Shown: positions 61,681 to 64,000 of the stretch, piece by piece
Layout: every line of letters begins with the position of its first letter
Numbering within the stretch: the stretch's first letter is position 1
From: an uncultured Ardenticatenia bacterium
GTDB lineage: Bacteria > Chloroflexota > Anaerolineae > 4572-78 > NAK82
Direction: 5' to 3'
Length of the DNA stretch: 64,000 nt
NCBI GenBank assembly: GCA_937127125.1
Contig: CAKZLO010000032.1
Location: forward strand, 62,001 to 126,000
The notes under the pieces: model-generated
Databases searched by the model: none
The model's input: only the letters and a program-made list of their open reading frames with translations
Told to the model about the DNA's origin: nothing
Translations under genes and position numbers: made by a program

Positions 61681-62604
61681 ATGACGAGACCCAGGATCTG
61701 TGTCGTAGGTGCCTCTAACATTGATCTGATCAGCTATGTACCCCGACTGCCGCGTATGGGCGAAACGTTGCATGGTACCCGCTTCCACATGGGTTTCGGT
61801 GGCAAGGGGGCCAACCAAGCAGTTATGGCAGCCAAGCTGGGAGGTGATGTTTCTGTTGTCACCAAGCTGGGCCGAGATATGTTCGGGGAGAACACCCTGA
61901 AAAACTTTCAGGCGTGGGGCATCGACACACGCTTCGTGTTCTTCACCGATCAAGCATTTTCAGGTGTAGCACCAATTGCAGTCGATCCAGAAGGACACAA
62001 TGCCATCATCATTGTCACTGGCGCGAATGACTTGCTGACCGTCGAGGAGATCGAGTCAGCTCGGCCGGTGATCGCCAACGCTCAGGTGGTAGTATGCCAG
62101 CTGGAGATCCCGTTGGAGATCACGCTGGCAGCATTACGCATCGCCCGTCAGGAGGGGGTGACCACAATCTTCAATCCGGCTCCGGCACGACCTGAACTGC
62201 CAGATGAGCTGTACCGACTTAGTGACATCTTCTGTCCCAACGAAAGCGAAACTGAGCTGCTAACAGGCCTGCCAGTGACCACCCTCGAGGAGGCAGAACG
62301 CGCAGCACGAATACTAATGGACCGTGGCGCTGGTGCAGTCATCCTCACGTTGGGTGAACGCGGTAGCTTGCTGGTCAATGCGCAAGGGAGCACCTATGTA
62401 TCGGCACCCTCGGTGCGCGCCGTGGACACCACTGGGGCTGGTGATGCTTTCATTGGCAGCCTGGCATATTTCCTGGCAGCAGGCAAATCATTAGCAGAGG
62501 CGATGCGTCGTGCCAATTACATCGCTGCTGTTAGTGTGCAGGCTTCAGGTACACAAACCAGCTTCCCCACTGCTGACCAGCTGCCCCCTGAGCTGCTGGC
62601 GTAG
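61681..62604 (+). CDS. rbsK: Ribokinase-like PfkB sugar kinase
   Basis: Phosphorylates ribose or a related sugar with ATP. Features: N-terminal GFGGKGANQAVMAAKLGG, substrate-binding VTKLGRDMFG, PNESETELLTGLP, and the PfkB signature DTTGAGDAFIGSLAYFLA with the catalytic Asp. 307 residues fits RbsK. GTGGGAG lies before the ATG. It follows the MalG-like permease by 170 bases, consistent with a former sugar-uptake operon whose kinase survives intact. Confidence 0.9.
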   Translation: MTRPRICVVGASNIDLISYVPRLPRMGETLHGTRFHMGFGGKGANQAVMAAKLGGDVSVVTKLGRDMFGENTLKNFQAWGIDTRFVFFTDQAFSGVAPIAVDPEGHNAIIIVTGANDLLTVEEIESARPVIANAQVVVCQLEIPLEITLAALRIARQEGVTTIFNPAPARPELPDELYRLSDIFCPNESETELLTGLPVTTLEEAERAARILMDRGAGAVILTLGERGSLLVNAQGSTYVSAPSVRAVDTTGAGDAFIGSLAYFLAAGKSLAEAMRRANYIAAVSVQASGTQTSFPTADQLPPELLA

Positions 62605-62701
62605 TGCCTTGCATATGTTGCCTTGCTGTGGGATTAGTAGACAGCGGATTCCTTCAAGTGCCCCTCAGTTCTTCATAATGGAAGGCTGTTGCTCTCGCTA
62701 G

Positions 62702-62729
62702 TTGCGCCTTTCAGCATGTATGTTAGAAT
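62702..62729 (+). promoter_or_regulatory. Promoter for the DUF763 gene
   Basis: TTGCGC, 16-base spacer, TAGAAT with TGT extension. About 160 bases before the TTG start; the 62605-62894 gap holds nothing else recognisable. Confidence 0.45.
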
Positions 62730-62894
62730 GAAGCTTGTCTCGGTTGTTGTGCTCTGCCTTACCACCGGCGATGTCACGCTGTGAATTTCCGAGTGAATAA
62801 AAGCTGTCAGGGACGCTCAGAGAGAACTGTGGCCCTGTTTGGTTGGTCAGCGCAGAACGGATTGTCCGGGCATTGATAGGGGTGAGGGGCTTAC

Positions 62895-64000
62895 TTGCGC
62901 ACTGGGATCGCCTATTTGCCTCTTCACACAGGCAAAGCACCACGCTACTTGTTTGAGCGCATGGTCAAGCTGGCACGCGAGCTGTCGCTCATCATTGTCG
63001 ATGAATACGGCAGCTCGGAGTTGATGCGACGGCTGGCGGACCCATGCTGGTTTCAGGCATTAGGCTGCGTGCTGGGGTACGACTGGCATTCCAGCGGCGT
63101 GACAACCGTGGTATGCGGTGCGCTGAAGGAGGCGTGGAGGCCGATCTCGACTGAAATCGGGTTGTTCATTGCTGGCGGGAAAGGCGGAACATCACGCAAG
63201 ACACCTGCCGAGATCACGGCCTGCGCGACCCATCTGCAGGTCGCACCCGAAGCTTTGGTCTACGCTAGTCGCTTGGCAGCCAAGGTGGACAACAATGCCT
63301 TGCAGGATGGCTACCAGATCTATCATCATAGCTTTATTTTCGATCGTCAGGGTCGCTGGGTTGTGGTACAGCAGGGGATGAACGAGGCAAATCGATGGGC
63401 AAGGCGTTATCATTGGTTCAGCGAGACAGTCACGGAATTCGTTAATGAACCTCATTCTGGTATCATCAGCAGCGCCCTTGGACAGCCACTGAACATGGTC
63501 GCCCAAGAGTCAGATGAAGCGCGACGGGCGAGTGTAGCTCTAGCACTGGAGAAGCCGTGGAAGAATCTGGCTGAGCTGAAACGGCTGCAGTATCTGGAGC
63601 TGCCGATGCGCCATCGAGTTTTGTTGGAGGACATCGATCCCGAACGTATCGCGGGCACGCTGGTGTCAGCGTACGAAGCACAGCCACAGAATTTTGAGCA
63701 GCTACTCGGCGCCCGTAATGTAGGACCCAAAACGATCCGTGCGTTGGCATTGTTAGCCGAAATCATCTACGGTGCCAAACCATCGTTTCGTGACCCGGCA
63801 CGTTTCGCCTTCGCACATGGGGGCAAGGATGGGCATCCCTATCCTGTTGATCGCAAAACTTACGATCGCTCCATTCAGATCCTGCATCAGGCAGTGGAAC
63901 GTGCTAAGCTGGGCGACCGCGAGAAATTGGAAGCACTTCGAAGACTGGGACAACATCTGGCATACCAACCGATTGCGCGAGGTGAGGATACCGGTAAGTG
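62895..64000 (+). CDS. DUF763 protein (3' end cut by window edge)
   Basis: The frame is open from TTG 62895 to the end of the window (368 codons). The start fits the family N-terminus (RTGIAYLPLHTGKAPRYLF), and GGTGAGGGG lies five bases upstream. Conserved-looking blocks: FQALGCVLGYDWHSSGV, GLFIAGGKGGTSRKTPAE, VVVQQGMNEANRWARRYHW, and near residue 275 a helix-hairpin-helix-like LLGARNVGPKTIRALALLAE, suggesting nucleic-acid binding. The family is found in archaea and some bacteria; its function is not established. No in-frame UGA was seen in the part checked. Confidence 0.88.
   Translation, partial: MRTGIAYLPLHTGKAPRYLFERMVKLARELSLIIVDEYGSSELMRRLADPCWFQALGCVLGYDWHSSGVTTVVCGALKEAWRPISTEIGLFIAGGKGGTSRKTPAEITACATHLQVAPEALVYASRLAAKVDNNALQDGYQIYHHSFIFDRQGRWVVVQQGMNEANRWARRYHWFSETVTEFVNEPHSGIISSALGQPLNMVAQESDEARRASVALALEKPWKNLAELKRLQYLELPMRHRVLLEDIDPERIAGTLVSAYEAQPQNFEQLLGARNVGPKTIRALALLAEIIYGAKPSFRDPARFAFAHGGKDGHPYPVDRKTYDRSIQILHQAVERAKLGDREKLEALRRLGQHLAYQPIARGEDTGK

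Overview
The window reads as a chromosome fragment of a mid-GC, probably anaerobic or microaerophilic bacterium, most likely a Chloroflexota (Anaerolineae-like) lineage. This placement is an inference. It rests on ADP-forming acyl-CoA synthetases, a ferredoxin-dependent 2-oxoacid oxidoreductase, lipoproteins and proteases with Thr/Pro-rich linkers, GGLxxFG-type repeat lipoproteins, GAF-rich cytoplasmic histidine kinases, a DUF763 protein and the absence of any LPS gene. No rRNA is present. The only tRNA is a clear selenocysteine tRNA (53029-53124), so the organism should make selenoproteins, but none was recognised here.

Layout. 1-7.6 kb: the end of a sugar/polyol kinase gene and a GlpA-like dehydrogenase (+), convergent with argJ and an ADP-forming acyl-CoA synthetase (-), then a TsaC/Sua5 protein fused to a HAD-like domain that has lost its catalytic aspartates. 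7.8-12 kb: threonine dehydrogenase-like gene plus an overlapping response regulator/histidine kinase pair. 12-15.5 kb (-): sugar phosphotransferase, glycosyltransferase and GNAT. 15.5-20 kb (+): lipoprotein, HisN-type phosphatase, a membrane Ser/Thr kinase with an atypical catalytic loop, and a propeller lipoprotein. 20-28 kb: phosphoesterase, Nudix, GNAT, a 7TM-GAF-HTH sensor, trypsin-like protease, YhfC-like membrane protein, glycine C-acetyltransferase and a TPR protein. 28-31.6 kb: pheST. 31.7-41.5 kb (-): queG, korAB, FAH-family hydrolase, prfB with its programmed frameshift, ftsY, a GT87-like membrane protein and a sugar epimerase.

41.5-45.4 kb is the most unusual block. A 450-bp hairpin-rich stretch without a convincing gene is followed by a two-gene unit: a radical SAM protein with a Tat-lipoprotein signal, and a membrane protein with a spermidine-synthase-like domain whose key acidic residues are changed. 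45.8-50.4 kb (+): a second ADP-forming acyl-CoA synthetase with the opposite domain order, a DRTGG/BioD-like protein and enolase, ended by a strong stem-loop. 50.5-53.1 kb: a subtilisin-like lipoprotein whose promoter spacer holds a perfect dyad, divergent from the selenocysteine tRNA. 53.4-59.5 kb: hybrid histidine kinase, DUF364 protein, hisE, aminotransferase and RNase D. 59.6-62.6 kb: an eroded sugar ABC-transporter operon with one broken permease, one intact permease and a ribokinase. 62.9 kb to the end: a DUF763 protein cut by the window edge.

How the genes may work together. Threonine dehydrogenase and glycine C-acetyltransferase (18 kb apart) would convert threonine to glycine and acetyl-CoA. 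Ferredoxin oxidoreductase and ADP-forming synthetases would turn 2-oxoacids into acyl-CoA, then acid plus ATP. Several genes (GT2, two GNATs, RNase D) have good -35/-10 promoters placed so that the predicted transcription start falls on or within a few bases of the start codon, suggesting frequent leaderless or near-leaderless mRNAs. All statements come from reading the sequence; no database search was run.
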